DNA of 64,000 nucleotides, from the NCBI RefSeq assembly GCF_010820665.1, contig NZ_JAAIKC010000004.1:62001-126000 (forward strand), written 5' to 3'. Source of the stretch: Paenibacillus sp. SYP-B3998. GTDB taxonomy: Bacteria; Bacillota; Bacilli; Paenibacillales; NBRC-103111. Position numbers and translations under genes: made by a program. Shown one piece after another: positions 24,857-34,271 of the stretch (position 1 is its first letter; the number at the start of each line of letters is the position of its first letter). Under the pieces are notes generated by a model. It was not told where the DNA came from, ran no database searches, and worked only from the letters and a program-made list of their open reading frames with translations.

Positions 24857-25948
24857 ATGAAGAAGGCTTTGAAATTATCTGTAGTACTAACATTATCGGC
24901 TTCACTGCTTGCAGCATGCGGGACCGCAAAAACCACAACAACAGGCAACGATACAGCAAGTACGCCAGCTCCAGCGCAAGCGGATGTAAACAACAATGAA
25001 CTCACGATCTACACTGCGCTTGAGGACGACCAAATCAAGACCTATCTGCAAACGTTCAAACAATCACATCCTAATCTTAAAGTGAACATCGCACGTGATT
25101 CTACAGGCGTCATTACAGCGAAGCTCCTTGCGGAGAAAGACAACCCACAGGCTGACGTCGTATGGGGAACAGCCGCCACCAGTTTGCTTGTGCTGAACCA
25201 GAACAAGATGCTGGAACCTTACGCGCCGAAGGGTACTGAACGCGTCGTAGCTGAGTTCAAGGATACAGCGAATCCTCCGACTTGGGTGGGCATCGATGCG
25301 TGGGAGACCGCTTTCGTCGTGAACACGACGGAGATGGAGAAGCGCAAGCTTGCTGTTCCTACTTCCTATGAGGATTTGACTAAGCCTGAATACAAGGGTC
25401 TGATTACGATGCCGAATCCAGCCGCATCCGGAACCGGCTTCTTGACGGTTAGTGCGCTGATCCAGCTGCACGGTAAAGATAAATCTTGGGAGTTCATGGA
25501 CAAGCTGCATGACAACATCGGGATGTATACCCAATCCGGCTCCAAGCCGTCCAAGCTGGCAGGAACCGGGGAGTACCCGATCGGTATTTCCTTCGGCTAC
25601 CGCGGCATTACAGAGAAGAAGGGCGGCGCTCCCGTGCAAGTGGTGTTCCCGAAAGAAGGCTCCGGCTGGGATGTGGAGGCGAACGCTTTGATGAAGAAGA
25701 AGGCGATCAAGCCGATTGCCAAAGAATTCCTGGATTGGGCAATCTCTGATGAGGCCATGAAAGAGTACAACAAGAACTATGCTATTGTCAGCGTGAAAAG
25801 CGGAGACAGCAAAATTCCTGACGGCTACGAGAAGGACCCCGTGAAGCAGTTGATTAAGAACGACCTGAATAAGATGGCTCAGGAACGCGACGGCATTCTA
25901 ACCGAATGGCAAAAACGCTACAACACCAAGAGCGAGGCTAAAAAATAA
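24857..25948 (+). CDS. ABC transporter substrate-binding lipoprotein, 2-aminoethylphosphonate type
   Basis: Lipid-anchored binding protein of 363 residues: signal peptide with lipobox LLAAC, a Thr/Pro linker, then a type-2 periplasmic-binding fold (about 48-355). Segments match what I recall of the PhnS2-like family: RDSTGVITAKLLAEKDNPQA, DVVWGTAATSLLVL, PNPAASGTGFLTVSALIQLH, QSGSKPSKLAGTGEYPIGIS and RDGILTEWQKRY. That class is annotated as binding 2-aminoethylphosphonate, but it is close to the Fe3+-binding FbpA group, so the ligand is inferred. GAGGAG precedes the ATG. It heads a run of three importer genes and two giant surface proteins. Confidence 0.85.
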   Translation: MKKALKLSVVLTLSASLLAACGTAKTTTTGNDTASTPAPAQADVNNNELTIYTALEDDQIKTYLQTFKQSHPNLKVNIARDSTGVITAKLLAEKDNPQADVVWGTAATSLLVLNQNKMLEPYAPKGTERVVAEFKDTANPPTWVGIDAWETAFVVNTTEMEKRKLAVPTSYEDLTKPEYKGLITMPNPAASGTGFLTVSALIQLHGKDKSWEFMDKLHDNIGMYTQSGSKPSKLAGTGEYPIGISFGYRGITEKKGGAPVQVVFPKEGSGWDVEANALMKKKAIKPIAKEFLDWAISDEAMKEYNKNYAIVSVKSGDSKIPDGYEKDPVKQLIKNDLNKMAQERDGILTEWQKRYNTKSEAKK

Positions 25949-25984
25949 ACGGACAAGTCAATAGATCCGAAGAGGAATGACGTA

Positions 25985-27049
25985 ATGACAGAACATGATA
26001 TCACGATTCAGGGCATCACCAAATCGTTTGGAAGGTTTCATGCGCTGAAGCGCATCGATGCCCATATCAAGCAGGGCGAATTTGTCTGCTTGCTTGGTCC
26101 GAGCGGATGCGGCAAGACAACATTGCTACGTATTATAGCGGGGCTGGAAGCCCCAGATTCCGGTTTGATTTTGGCAGGAGGTAAGGACATCACGTCCTTG
26201 CCCCCCGCCAAGCGGAATATCGGCGTTGTTTTTCAATCCTACGCGCTGTTTCCCAACCTGACGGCTTCCGAGAATATCGCATATGGGCTGACAGGCAAGG
26301 GTATGAGCAGGCAGGATATCCGCTGCAAAGCGGAGGAGATGCTGGAAATGGTCGGCCTCGCTCAAGTGAGGGACCGGTATCCTGCGCAGCTCTCAGGCGG
26401 GCAGCAGCAGCGGGTGGCGTTGGCAAGAGCGATTGCGCTGTCGCCACAGTTTCTGCTCTTGGACGAGCCGCTGTCGGCGCTGGACGCGAAGGTGCGCCAT
26501 CGCCTGCGGCAGCAAATCTGCGAGCTGCAGGCAAGGCTCGGGATCACGACGGTCATGGTTACTCATGATCAAGAAGAAGCGTTGACAATGGCTGACCGAA
26601 TCATCGTGATGAATCATGCGGAGGTTATTCAGATCGGCACGCCGGAGGACATCTATAACCGTCCCGCAACGCCATTTGTAGCAGATTTCATTGGTACGAT
26701 GAATTTTATCAAGAAACAGAGCGGTTCAGGTCTCGGTAACGAGAGAATATGGGCGATTAGACCCGAACATGTGAAACTCGCTGCGTCGCATGAAGAAGAC
26801 TCGATTCCCGCACTGCTCACGTACATCGAATTTCGGGGGTCCTTTTACCGTCTTACGGTCGAAACGCTGCCTGGACATTCGGATGTCGCGGAAGGGCAAT
26901 CTGTACACATGGATGTACAAGTAGAGGCTTACGTTCTTCGGCAGATGGCGCTAGGAGATAGAATCGCAATCCTTCTGCCACAGGCGCGCCTGATTTCGTT
27001 TGAAGGAGCGGGCGAATCGCAAACCATTCCGCTCACAAGTGAGGAGTAG
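25985..27049 (+). CDS. ABC transporter ATPase, 2-aminoethylphosphonate/Fe3+ type
   Basis: Cytoplasmic ATPase of 354 residues. Walker A GPSGCGKTT, Q-loop VFQSYALFPN, signature LSGGQQQR, Walker B FLLLDEPLSALD and switch MVTHDQEEA are complete. A C-terminal TOBE-like regulatory domain (about 245-350, WAIRPEHVKL) follows. The architecture is that of the PotA/FbpC/PhnT importer class. It starts 37 nt after the binding protein and ends 8 nt before the permease, so the three are one transcription unit. It should energise the two-domain permease encoded next. Confidence 0.9.
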   Translation: MTEHDITIQGITKSFGRFHALKRIDAHIKQGEFVCLLGPSGCGKTTLLRIIAGLEAPDSGLILAGGKDITSLPPAKRNIGVVFQSYALFPNLTASENIAYGLTGKGMSRQDIRCKAEEMLEMVGLAQVRDRYPAQLSGGQQQRVALARAIALSPQFLLLDEPLSALDAKVRHRLRQQICELQARLGITTVMVTHDQEEALTMADRIIVMNHAEVIQIGTPEDIYNRPATPFVADFIGTMNFIKKQSGSGLGNERIWAIRPEHVKLAASHEEDSIPALLTYIEFRGSFYRLTVETLPGHSDVAEGQSVHMDVQVEAYVLRQMALGDRIAILLPQARLISFEGAGESQTIPLTSEE

Positions 27050-27056
27050 TGCTAGC

Positions 27057-28760
27057 ATGTCTATCCAATCGGCAATACGCCGCAAATTCCGCAAGGATGA
27101 TTGGCTGATTCGGCTGCTCGTCATCCTCATGCTCGTTGTTCTCTTTGTCGCTATTGTAGGTCCACTGGGCGAGTTATTTATGAAGGCATTTCGCAATCAG
27201 CAAAATGAATGGGTCGGTTTCAGTTATTTTACCGCTTATTTGACCACACCAGCGTTATCGCAATCGATCAGCCATTCGCTATATGTATCTACTTTGACGA
27301 CGCTCATATCCGTGGGAGCTGCTTTTTTCTATGCTTATGCGCTGACGCGCACGGGGATGTCTGGCAAACGTTGGTTCCGGTACATAGCGCTGCTGCCTTT
27401 GTTCGCTCCGACGATGATGCACGGCATTGCCTTGACCTACTTGTTCGGCAACCAAGGGCTTGTGACCACAGGGCTGTTCGGCCTTGTGCCAGGCTTTCCC
27501 ATTCCGTTGTACGGAAGCTTGGGTATTATCATCTCGGAAATTATCTACACATTTCCACAGGCTTTTCTCATTCTTATTGTAACGTTCTCTATCGTTGACT
27601 ACCGTCTGTACGAGGCAGCCCAAACACTGGGGGCGGGTAAATGGAAGCAGTTTTGGACCATTACGCTACCGCAAGCCAAGTACGGTTTGATAGGTTCTCT
27701 ATTTGTGTGCTTTACTTTGAGCTTTACAGACTTTGGAGCGCCCAAGGTCGTGGGAGGTCAGTACAATGTGCTGCCCACCGACATCTACAAGCAGGTTATC
27801 GGCCAGCAAAATATGTCAATGGGTGCGGTAATCGGTATTTTACTCACGCTGCCTGCACTAGCTGCCTTCTTCGTTGATCGTTTCGTAGAGCGTAAGCAGC
27901 AATCGATGGTATCGGTCAAGTCGGTTCCTTACCAAATTGCACCCAACCGCATTCGAGACACGCTGTACACGGTATACTGTTCGCTTGTTGCTCTGATCAT
28001 TGGGGTACTGCTGCTCACGGTGGTGTTCGCTTCCCTCGTGAAAGTATGGCCCTATCGCTTAGAGCTTTCCTTTAAACACTACGATTTCAGTGACGTGTCT
28101 GCGGGGGGACTAGAGCCGTTCTGGAACAGCTTACTTGTTGCGTTCCTAACGGCAGTGATCGGGACTGGACTCACGTTTGTACATGCTTATCTGATCGAAA
28201 AAATAAGAATATGGAAAACGTTGCGCCAACTCGGATATTTCCTCTCCTTGCTGCCGCTTGCACTTCCGGGCATGGTGATTGGTCTTGGCTATATTTTCTT
28301 TTTTAATCGGCCGGACAATCCGCTGCATGCGATGTACGGGACGATTTGGCTTGTTGTTTTGGCTAATGTCGTACACTTTTACTCTGTATCCTTCATTACA
28401 GCGACAACATCGCTGAAGCGGCTGGACAAGGAGTATGAAGTTGTGTCCGAATCGATGCGGGTATCTGTGTTCCAGTTGTTTTTTCGGGTATCAGCCCCGG
28501 TATCGCTGCCAGCGATCTTCGAGATGGCGGCGTATTATTTTGTCAATGCAATGGTCACGATCTCGGCTGTTGTCTTTTTGTATTCTCCGGATTTCAAGCT
28601 AGCCTCGGTTTCTATCGTCAATATGGATGATGCGGGAGACGTGGCGGCGGCAGCTGCAATGTCAACGTTGATCCTGGTAGCTAACATTGTGGTGCGGCTC
28701 GGCTATGAGTTGATTGCGCACCGCGTGTTGAAACGGACGGAAGCTTGGCAGAAGCGCTAG
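27057..28760 (+). CDS. ABC transporter permease, two fused membrane domains (PhnU2/FbpB type)
   Basis: Permease of 567 residues consisting of two fused halves of about six helices each. Both halves carry an EAA-type coupling loop: DYRLYEAAQTLGAGKWKQFW (first) and the DKEYEVVSESMRVSVFQLFF loop (second). The fused form is typical of iron(III) and PhnU2 importers. ATG 27057 is preferred with GAGGAG upstream; the earlier frame from 27000 is inside the ATPase gene. Directly after its stop begins a 12-nt tandem repeat, then the giant LamG gene. Confidence 0.9.
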   Translation: MSIQSAIRRKFRKDDWLIRLLVILMLVVLFVAIVGPLGELFMKAFRNQQNEWVGFSYFTAYLTTPALSQSISHSLYVSTLTTLISVGAAFFYAYALTRTGMSGKRWFRYIALLPLFAPTMMHGIALTYLFGNQGLVTTGLFGLVPGFPIPLYGSLGIIISEIIYTFPQAFLILIVTFSIVDYRLYEAAQTLGAGKWKQFWTITLPQAKYGLIGSLFVCFTLSFTDFGAPKVVGGQYNVLPTDIYKQVIGQQNMSMGAVIGILLTLPALAAFFVDRFVERKQQSMVSVKSVPYQIAPNRIRDTLYTVYCSLVALIIGVLLLTVVFASLVKVWPYRLELSFKHYDFSDVSAGGLEPFWNSLLVAFLTAVIGTGLTFVHAYLIEKIRIWKTLRQLGYFLSLLPLALPGMVIGLGYIFFFNRPDNPLHAMYGTIWLVVLANVVHFYSVSFITATTSLKRLDKEYEVVSESMRVSVFQLFFRVSAPVSLPAIFEMAAYYFVNAMVTISAVVFLYSPDFKLASVSIVNMDDAGDVAAAAAMSTLILVANIVVRLGYELIAHRVLKRTEAWQKR

Positions 28761-28770
28761 AAGAAATAAT

Positions 28771-28867
28771 GATCAGAACAAAGATCAGAACAAAGATCAG
28801 AACAATGATCATGACAAAGATCATAAACAAAGATCAGAACAAAGATCAGAAAAACGATCAGATGCAT
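28771..28867 (+). repeat. 12-nt tandem repeat array, unit GATCAGAACAAA
   Basis: Eight units begin at 28771, 28783, 28795, 28807, 28819, 28832, 28844 and 28856. Three are exact and the rest carry one to five changes; the fifth is 13 nt long. Each unit starts with GATC. The array fills the space between the permease stop and the giant LamG gene. An open frame runs through it (28745-29092), but the Ile/Arg/Thr/Lys monotony, the overlap with the permease and the collision with the LamG gene argue against coding. Confidence 0.9.
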
Positions 28868-28964
28868 CAGAACCAACTGCCAGAAGTTACTCAGTTGTCT
28901 ATCAGGAATCTTATCAGAACCGACGATAAGCAGGAACAACCCAAATACGAGGAGGTCCGCGTTC

Positions 28965-31900
28965 ATGTTTCGTGCGAAATTGCTACCTACCGCTTCTCTT
29001 CTTTGTTTTTTGCTAGCTGTGATGTTGCTGCTGCCCGATCAGGGGCAGCGGCAAGCGTTAGCTGCCGAGTCTGGCAGCACGGATATATTTGATGCCCAGA
29101 TGCTGTACCTGCCTTTTGAAGGAAGTGCGCTTGATGCTTCGGGCAAAAGCAATCACGGAACGCCAAGTGCGCCGTTGACGTTCCCGCAAGGCCAGATCGG
29201 GGGCCAAGCGGCTGACCTTGCCAACGGATACATCGGGCTCGACGCTTCGAAGTTCAAGTTCGGCAGCAGTCAGAGCTTCACCGTCTCGTTCTGGATGAAG
29301 GCAGACGGTTCGCTGATGAACGACACCGCCATCATTGCGAACAAAGACTGGGCTTCCGGCGCCAATCCAGGCTGGGAGATCGGGATGGAGCGCAGTAAGC
29401 TGACGGTGAACTACAAAGGCGCGTCAGCCAATCGTGTGGACTTGAGCAAGACTTTCACAGTAGGCGATGATCAGTGGCACCATATCGCGGTGTCCTACGA
29501 TCGCAGCAGTAAAGCTAGCGTCTACGTGGACAATGCGTTGAAAGGAACGCTTACGATTGCTGGTTCAGGCAGCATCGATACAGCACTAAACTTGAATATA
29601 GGTGCCGATGGCAAGCAAAATCTGCCTTATACGGGCAAACTGGACGATTTCCGTATCTTCACTAAGGCGCTAAGCGCCAATGAAGTGAAAACGTTGTATC
29701 AACTTAAAGCGAATCTGAGAAGCTCGGACGCGCCGCTTTGGCCAGTCGGTGGGAAGCTGGACGGGCAACGGTACGGGTTATATGGCTATCGTATCGCGTG
29801 GAACAGTATTAAACCGCAGCCTAATGCAGCGGATGCCGCCGGCGTCACGCAGTATCACGTTTTTAAAGACAACGTACTTCTTGCGTCGGTTGACAGCAGT
29901 GTCACGTCCTACTCGGCGGCTAGCATGCCGCCGGGCGATACGTCCGTGTACCGCGTGGAAGCTTCCGACCGGATCGGTAACCGCACGTCAAATGGTCCTG
30001 AGGCCAGCTATACAGTGCCGTCGGTGCTGCAGACTTGGCCTGAGGACGCCAAGCTGTCTGTGACGCCTGTCGGCTCCGGCGGCGATGTGGAACTGACTTG
30101 GCCTACCGCGTTCGATGCGAGTCTAGCAGCAATCACGCAATACCGCGTGACCATTAACGGCACGCCGTTTCCGATCATCACATCGGGACAGCAGAAGCTG
30201 ATCGTTCGTGCGCTTCGCCCAGGAACGACTTATGCGATTGAGGTCGAGGCCGGAGATGGAACGGGGTATTGGGCGAAGCCGAGCCTGGCTGCCTCTTACA
30301 AGAGCAGTGGGCCGCCTGCGGCTTGTCCAGCTCCGATTGCCGATCTGCTTGATCTCGATTTCAGCGGCTCGATGACGCAGGATGCTTCGCCTAGAAATGC
30401 TGTCGTGGCTGCTGTTGGTGATCCTGTTCTGGTCATGGATCCTACGCTAGGCCGCCAAGTGCTGAGTCTGAACGGGACATCGCAATATATCCGCGTTCCC
30501 CATGCAGCGGAGCTGAATCCATCAGGACAACTGACACTATTGACGAAGCTGTCGTACGACGACCTGACGAGCTTGCTCGCAGATCCGTCTATCGTGTCCA
30601 AAGTAAACACGGGCGGCTACGGCATATCACTTGGACGGACAGATGCTCTCCTGAGTGGGGTAACTTCGTCCAAGCAGGATAACTACCGCACGGTGAAAAC
30701 CCGTGCAGCACTTGAGTCAAGCGCCTACTATGATGTTGCGGTGACGTTTAACGGAACGGTTCAGGTTCTATACATTAACGGTATGGAAGTTGGGCGTGTG
30801 CAGTCCCCGGGTGTTATTGATTACCATTCGTCTCTTGGCAAGACCGACCTGTTGATCGGCGCCCGCTCTACGAATGGGTCGATGTCGGCAGTTTCTGGTT
30901 TTTTCAAGGGTAAAATTGCTTACGCCAAGCTGTTCAGCCAAGCCCTGACGGCCGAGCAGCTCGGCTGCTACTATAAGGCCACTGGCCTCATGCAGCAAGT
31001 TGATGCGCCCATTTGGTCCGCCGATAGCAAGCTGACAGTCGAACCTGTGGATCGCTCCACGTATCGGGTATCGTGGTCGCCATCCGGTGACCCTGTAGTG
31101 ACACAGTACAGGATCTACTGGAATGGTCGGGTGTTAGCGACGGTTGATGCCAGCACGAATACGTATACCTTGAGTGGCATTTATCCGGGGAATCACCGCT
31201 TGTGGGTGGAGGCAGGCAGTAGTAACGGGCTCTGGTCCGTGAATGGGCCATGGTTGGCCCTTCCCGATGTGGGCTCTATGATTGCAGCAGAGCCTGGAAT
31301 GGCGCCTGATCTGCTTGAGCTGCTTTTCGCCCGTTCTGCGGCAGAGGACAGCAGCCTTGGGAAGCATCACGGTACTGCTGTGGGAGGTGCGGTTGTGCGA
31401 TACAATCCACAACTAGGCAAGAACACGCTAGCACTTGATGGCAGTGGAGCTTATGTGCGAATTCCGCATCAACCAGAGTTAAGCCCCGATTTCTTGTCTG
31501 TCGCTGCATCGTTCCTGCTCGAAGACAAGTACCGCCCTCAGACGATCATCGGGAAGAAACAGCAGTCCGATTATGCGCTTGAGTATAACCCGGTTACCGG
31601 CAAGTTGGAAGCATGGTTCTACATTCAGGATGTGTTCGGAGCTAAATCGTTCGTGGTTGTGGAGAGCCGGGCGGCGCTTCCTGTGGGACAGGTTGTTCAT
31701 GCTGTGGCTACCTATGACGGCATGGATGCAAAGCTGTATCTCAATGGTGCCGAAGTAGGGAGAAGTTCTAGAAGTGGCGCTATCGGACGCTTCATAGAAG
31801 GAGATTTGGCGGTTGGCGCAAGTCTGGATACGACTGGAGCCGCCGACAATTATATGAAGGGTAATATCGGCGTTATTCAGCTATTCAGCAAAGTTTTAGA

Positions 31901-34238
31901 TGCTGCTGGGGTAGCGTCTTTGTATGACGCCTACACAGCAACCTATAAGCCGCAGCAAATTTCTTCCATCCGCTGGGGAATCGATGAGCAATGGTCAGTG
32001 GGAAAACAAGGGCAAGCCATCGTGTATGCGCTAGATGGAAGCGGCGCGCAAAAGGAGCTTACGCAAGGACTCGTATATCAAAGCTTGAATCCAGAGATTG
32101 TTGCGATTTCAGATACGGGCCGCATTACACCGCTGGCTAAGGGAACGGCCAGACTGGTTGCGCAATATGGCGCATGGAGCGCTGGCATCACGGTCAACGT
32201 GAATGATCGGATTGCGCAGTCGATTGTCCTCTCTGGGCCAAGCGAGATGTTGGCCGGACAACAAGCTAAATTCGTCACTAAGGTAACGTATGGCAATGGA
32301 ACGGAGGAGATGTTGAGCTCAGGCGTCACCTACGCGACGTATCAAGATAAGTTGCTTGCCGTAGACAGCCTTGGCATGGTGACTGCGCTAGTTCCTGGGC
32401 AAGCTTACGTTCATGCCGAGTGGAAAGGCTTGAGCGCTGATCAACTGGTGATCATCAAGCCGCAATTACCAAATTCAGGCACACTGGCATCGTTGCTATT
32501 CTCTGGACCGACTGTTTTACGGCAAGGTCAATATGAAAGCACCGTGATTCAAGCGGTTTATAGCGATCAGTCGATCCGCCCATTGACGGGCCCTGTCCTC
32601 TATACAAGCAGTAACCCCGAGGTAGCGGTTATTGATTCAGTAAGCGGTGCTGTATATGCGCATAATCCGGGAAAGGTTACGTTCACGGCCGTATACCAGA
32701 CGGCAAATGCCAGTTATTCCATGGAAGTGCTGGCTGCGCCTGACTCCGGCCACAAGCTGAAGTCCCTTGTTATGAAGGGGCCATCCCAAGTAAAGCTGGG
32801 GGAACGGGCGATGTTCGTTCTTCAAGCGTTTTATGAGAATACGACTTCGCTGAACGCTGTTTCCCTAGACGTAACGGATGCAGCCCAGTGGCTGGTCATG
32901 AATAAGAGCGTACTGCGTATGGACGGGACTGGCCGGATGACAGCAGTGGGAGAAGGAACGAGCGTGGTCAAAGCGGTTTATCAGGACCGGGAAGCGCTGG
33001 CTGTGGTTACAGTGAAGTCCCCTGGCGCTTTATTGCCGGGTGGAGGAGGCGCCAACGGTGGCGGTTCGGGAGCCGGAGGCAGCAACGACAATTCAAGTAG
33101 CAAGCTTGTAGCTGACGGCAAATCTTCCTATGAACTGAGGGCATACGATTGGAGAGAAGGGACTGGACAGGCGAAGGTCCTGCTAGCTGACGAGGTATCC
33201 AAAGTAGTCTTCCCAATTCCTCTCATGCAATTGAAAAGTAGGGAAACGTTGAGGTTAGAACATAAGAACGTGAAGCTGGAGATATCGGGGGATTTCATCC
33301 AAGCGATTGCCGTTCATCCCGCTGTACAGGGGAGTCCGCAGGGTCGCTTATCCATCTCCTTTCCTGCGGTTTCTATAAGCGCACGAGATGCCTGGGAGAA
33401 GGTAGCGGCGAATCAACCAGTCAAGCTGAATCTCGAAGCACCGATGTACGATGTTCAACTCGCTGTGGAACAGGATCCAGGGGCCGCTCAAGCCATTGCT
33501 CAATGGACGGAGCCTATGCAAGTGGAATTCCCCTTCCCGAGTGGAGCTGATAAAGCATTGCTGGGCGTCTACCGCTTGTTCGCAGACGGCAGCATGACTT
33601 ACGTCGGAGGCAAGCTTTCAGAAAGTGGCATCCGTGCTGATCTGCGGGAGAGCGGCAAGTATGCGCTGCTTGAGTATCGCAAGCCTTATGTGGACGTTCC
33701 AACCGAACATTGGGCCTATCGCACGATTCAAACGATGAGCGCACAGCATCATGTAGAAGGCTCAGATGAGGGGTATTTCCACCCCGATCAGCCAATCAGT
33801 CGCGCAGAATTCATCGCGCTGACAGTCAAGTCGCTCGGCATTCAGCCGTCAACAGTCAAGCCCAAAGTTTTCGAAGATGTTCCCGCACAGGCTTGGTATG
33901 CTTCGCATATCGAAGCGGCGGTGGGTTCTGGCCTTATTCAAGGCAAGGAGGGCAACCGCTTCGATCCTGACGCGATGATTAGTCGCGAAGAGATGGCCGT
34001 GCTGTTGACTCGAGCATCTGGACACGTCTCGGATGCAGCTGCATCCGGTCAATCGCAAACCTTTACAGACGGGGAACAGATTGCTTCGTGGTCGCAGGAA
34101 GCGGTACAGCTGGCTGCACACCTCGGTCTGATGCAGGGCCGAGATTACGGACGATTTGCTCCGCAAGCTACAACTACACGTGCGGAAGCCGTACAGGCGA
34201 TGCAGCGTGTGCTAGCCGTTAAGGAGCGTCGGAACTAA
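28965..34238 (+). CDS. Giant SLH-anchored protein with three LamG domains
   Basis: Surface protein of 1757 residues: signal peptide (about 1-34); LamG domain 1 (43-250, LYLPFEGSALDASGKSNHG and DDQWHHIAVSYDR); two Fn3-like domains (255-446); LamG 2 (460-671); an Fn3-like domain (682-766); LamG 3 (782-989); about four Big/Ig-like bacterial domains (999-1350); a Gly/Ser linker (about 1358-1379); a pre-SLH module (1380-1570); three SLH repeats to the C-terminus. LamG folds bind glycans or lipids. No enzyme motif is visible, so it probably captures substrate at the wall. GAGGAGG lies 8-14 nt before the ATG. The next giant gene follows at once, implying co-expression with the importer. Confidence 0.9.
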   Translation: MFRAKLLPTASLLCFLLAVMLLLPDQGQRQALAAESGSTDIFDAQMLYLPFEGSALDASGKSNHGTPSAPLTFPQGQIGGQAADLANGYIGLDASKFKFGSSQSFTVSFWMKADGSLMNDTAIIANKDWASGANPGWEIGMERSKLTVNYKGASANRVDLSKTFTVGDDQWHHIAVSYDRSSKASVYVDNALKGTLTIAGSGSIDTALNLNIGADGKQNLPYTGKLDDFRIFTKALSANEVKTLYQLKANLRSSDAPLWPVGGKLDGQRYGLYGYRIAWNSIKPQPNAADAAGVTQYHVFKDNVLLASVDSSVTSYSAASMPPGDTSVYRVEASDRIGNRTSNGPEASYTVPSVLQTWPEDAKLSVTPVGSGGDVELTWPTAFDASLAAITQYRVTINGTPFPIITSGQQKLIVRALRPGTTYAIEVEAGDGTGYWAKPSLAASYKSSGPPAACPAPIADLLDLDFSGSMTQDASPRNAVVAAVGDPVLVMDPTLGRQVLSLNGTSQYIRVPHAAELNPSGQLTLLTKLSYDDLTSLLADPSIVSKVNTGGYGISLGRTDALLSGVTSSKQDNYRTVKTRAALESSAYYDVAVTFNGTVQVLYINGMEVGRVQSPGVIDYHSSLGKTDLLIGARSTNGSMSAVSGFFKGKIAYAKLFSQALTAEQLGCYYKATGLMQQVDAPIWSADSKLTVEPVDRSTYRVSWSPSGDPVVTQYRIYWNGRVLATVDASTNTYTLSGIYPGNHRLWVEAGSSNGLWSVNGPWLALPDVGSMIAAEPGMAPDLLELLFARSAAEDSSLGKHHGTAVGGAVVRYNPQLGKNTLALDGSGAYVRIPHQPELSPDFLSVAASFLLEDKYRPQTIIGKKQQSDYALEYNPVTGKLEAWFYIQDVFGAKSFVVVESRAALPVGQVVHAVATYDGMDAKLYLNGAEVGRSSRSGAIGRFIEGDLAVGASLDTTGAADNYMKGNIGVIQLFSKVLDAAGVASLYDAYTATYKPQQISSIRWGIDEQWSVGKQGQAIVYALDGSGAQKELTQGLVYQSLNPEIVAISDTGRITPLAKGTARLVAQYGAWSAGITVNVNDRIAQSIVLSGPSEMLAGQQAKFVTKVTYGNGTEEMLSSGVTYATYQDKLLAVDSLGMVTALVPGQAYVHAEWKGLSADQLVIIKPQLPNSGTLASLLFSGPTVLRQGQYESTVIQAVYSDQSIRPLTGPVLYTSSNPEVAVIDSVSGAVYAHNPGKVTFTAVYQTANASYSMEVLAAPDSGHKLKSLVMKGPSQVKLGERAMFVLQAFYENTTSLNAVSLDVTDAAQWLVMNKSVLRMDGTGRMTAVGEGTSVVKAVYQDREALAVVTVKSPGALLPGGGGANGGGSGAGGSNDNSSSKLVADGKSSYELRAYDWREGTGQAKVLLADEVSKVVFPIPLMQLKSRETLRLEHKNVKLEISGDFIQAIAVHPAVQGSPQGRLSISFPAVSISARDAWEKVAANQPVKLNLEAPMYDVQLAVEQDPGAAQAIAQWTEPMQVEFPFPSGADKALLGVYRLFADGSMTYVGGKLSESGIRADLRESGKYALLEYRKPYVDVPTEHWAYRTIQTMSAQHHVEGSDEGYFHPDQPISRAEFIALTVKSLGIQPSTVKPKVFEDVPAQAWYASHIEAAVGSGLIQGKEGNRFDPDAMISREEMAVLLTRASGHVSDAAASGQSQTFTDGEQIASWSQEAVQLAAHLGLMQGRDYGRFAPQATTTRAEAVQAMQRVLAVKERRN

Positions 34239-34271
34239 ATGATAACATCAACATCCCAAAGGAGACTTCTT

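Noticed and set aside
28771-28867. Possible CRISPR array
   Set aside because: The units are only 12 nt and directly adjacent, with no unique spacers and no cas genes in the window.
28745-29092. 115-codon open frame across the 12-nt repeat array
   Set aside because: It begins inside the permease gene, its residues are a low-complexity result of the repeat, and it runs into the better supported LamG gene in another frame.
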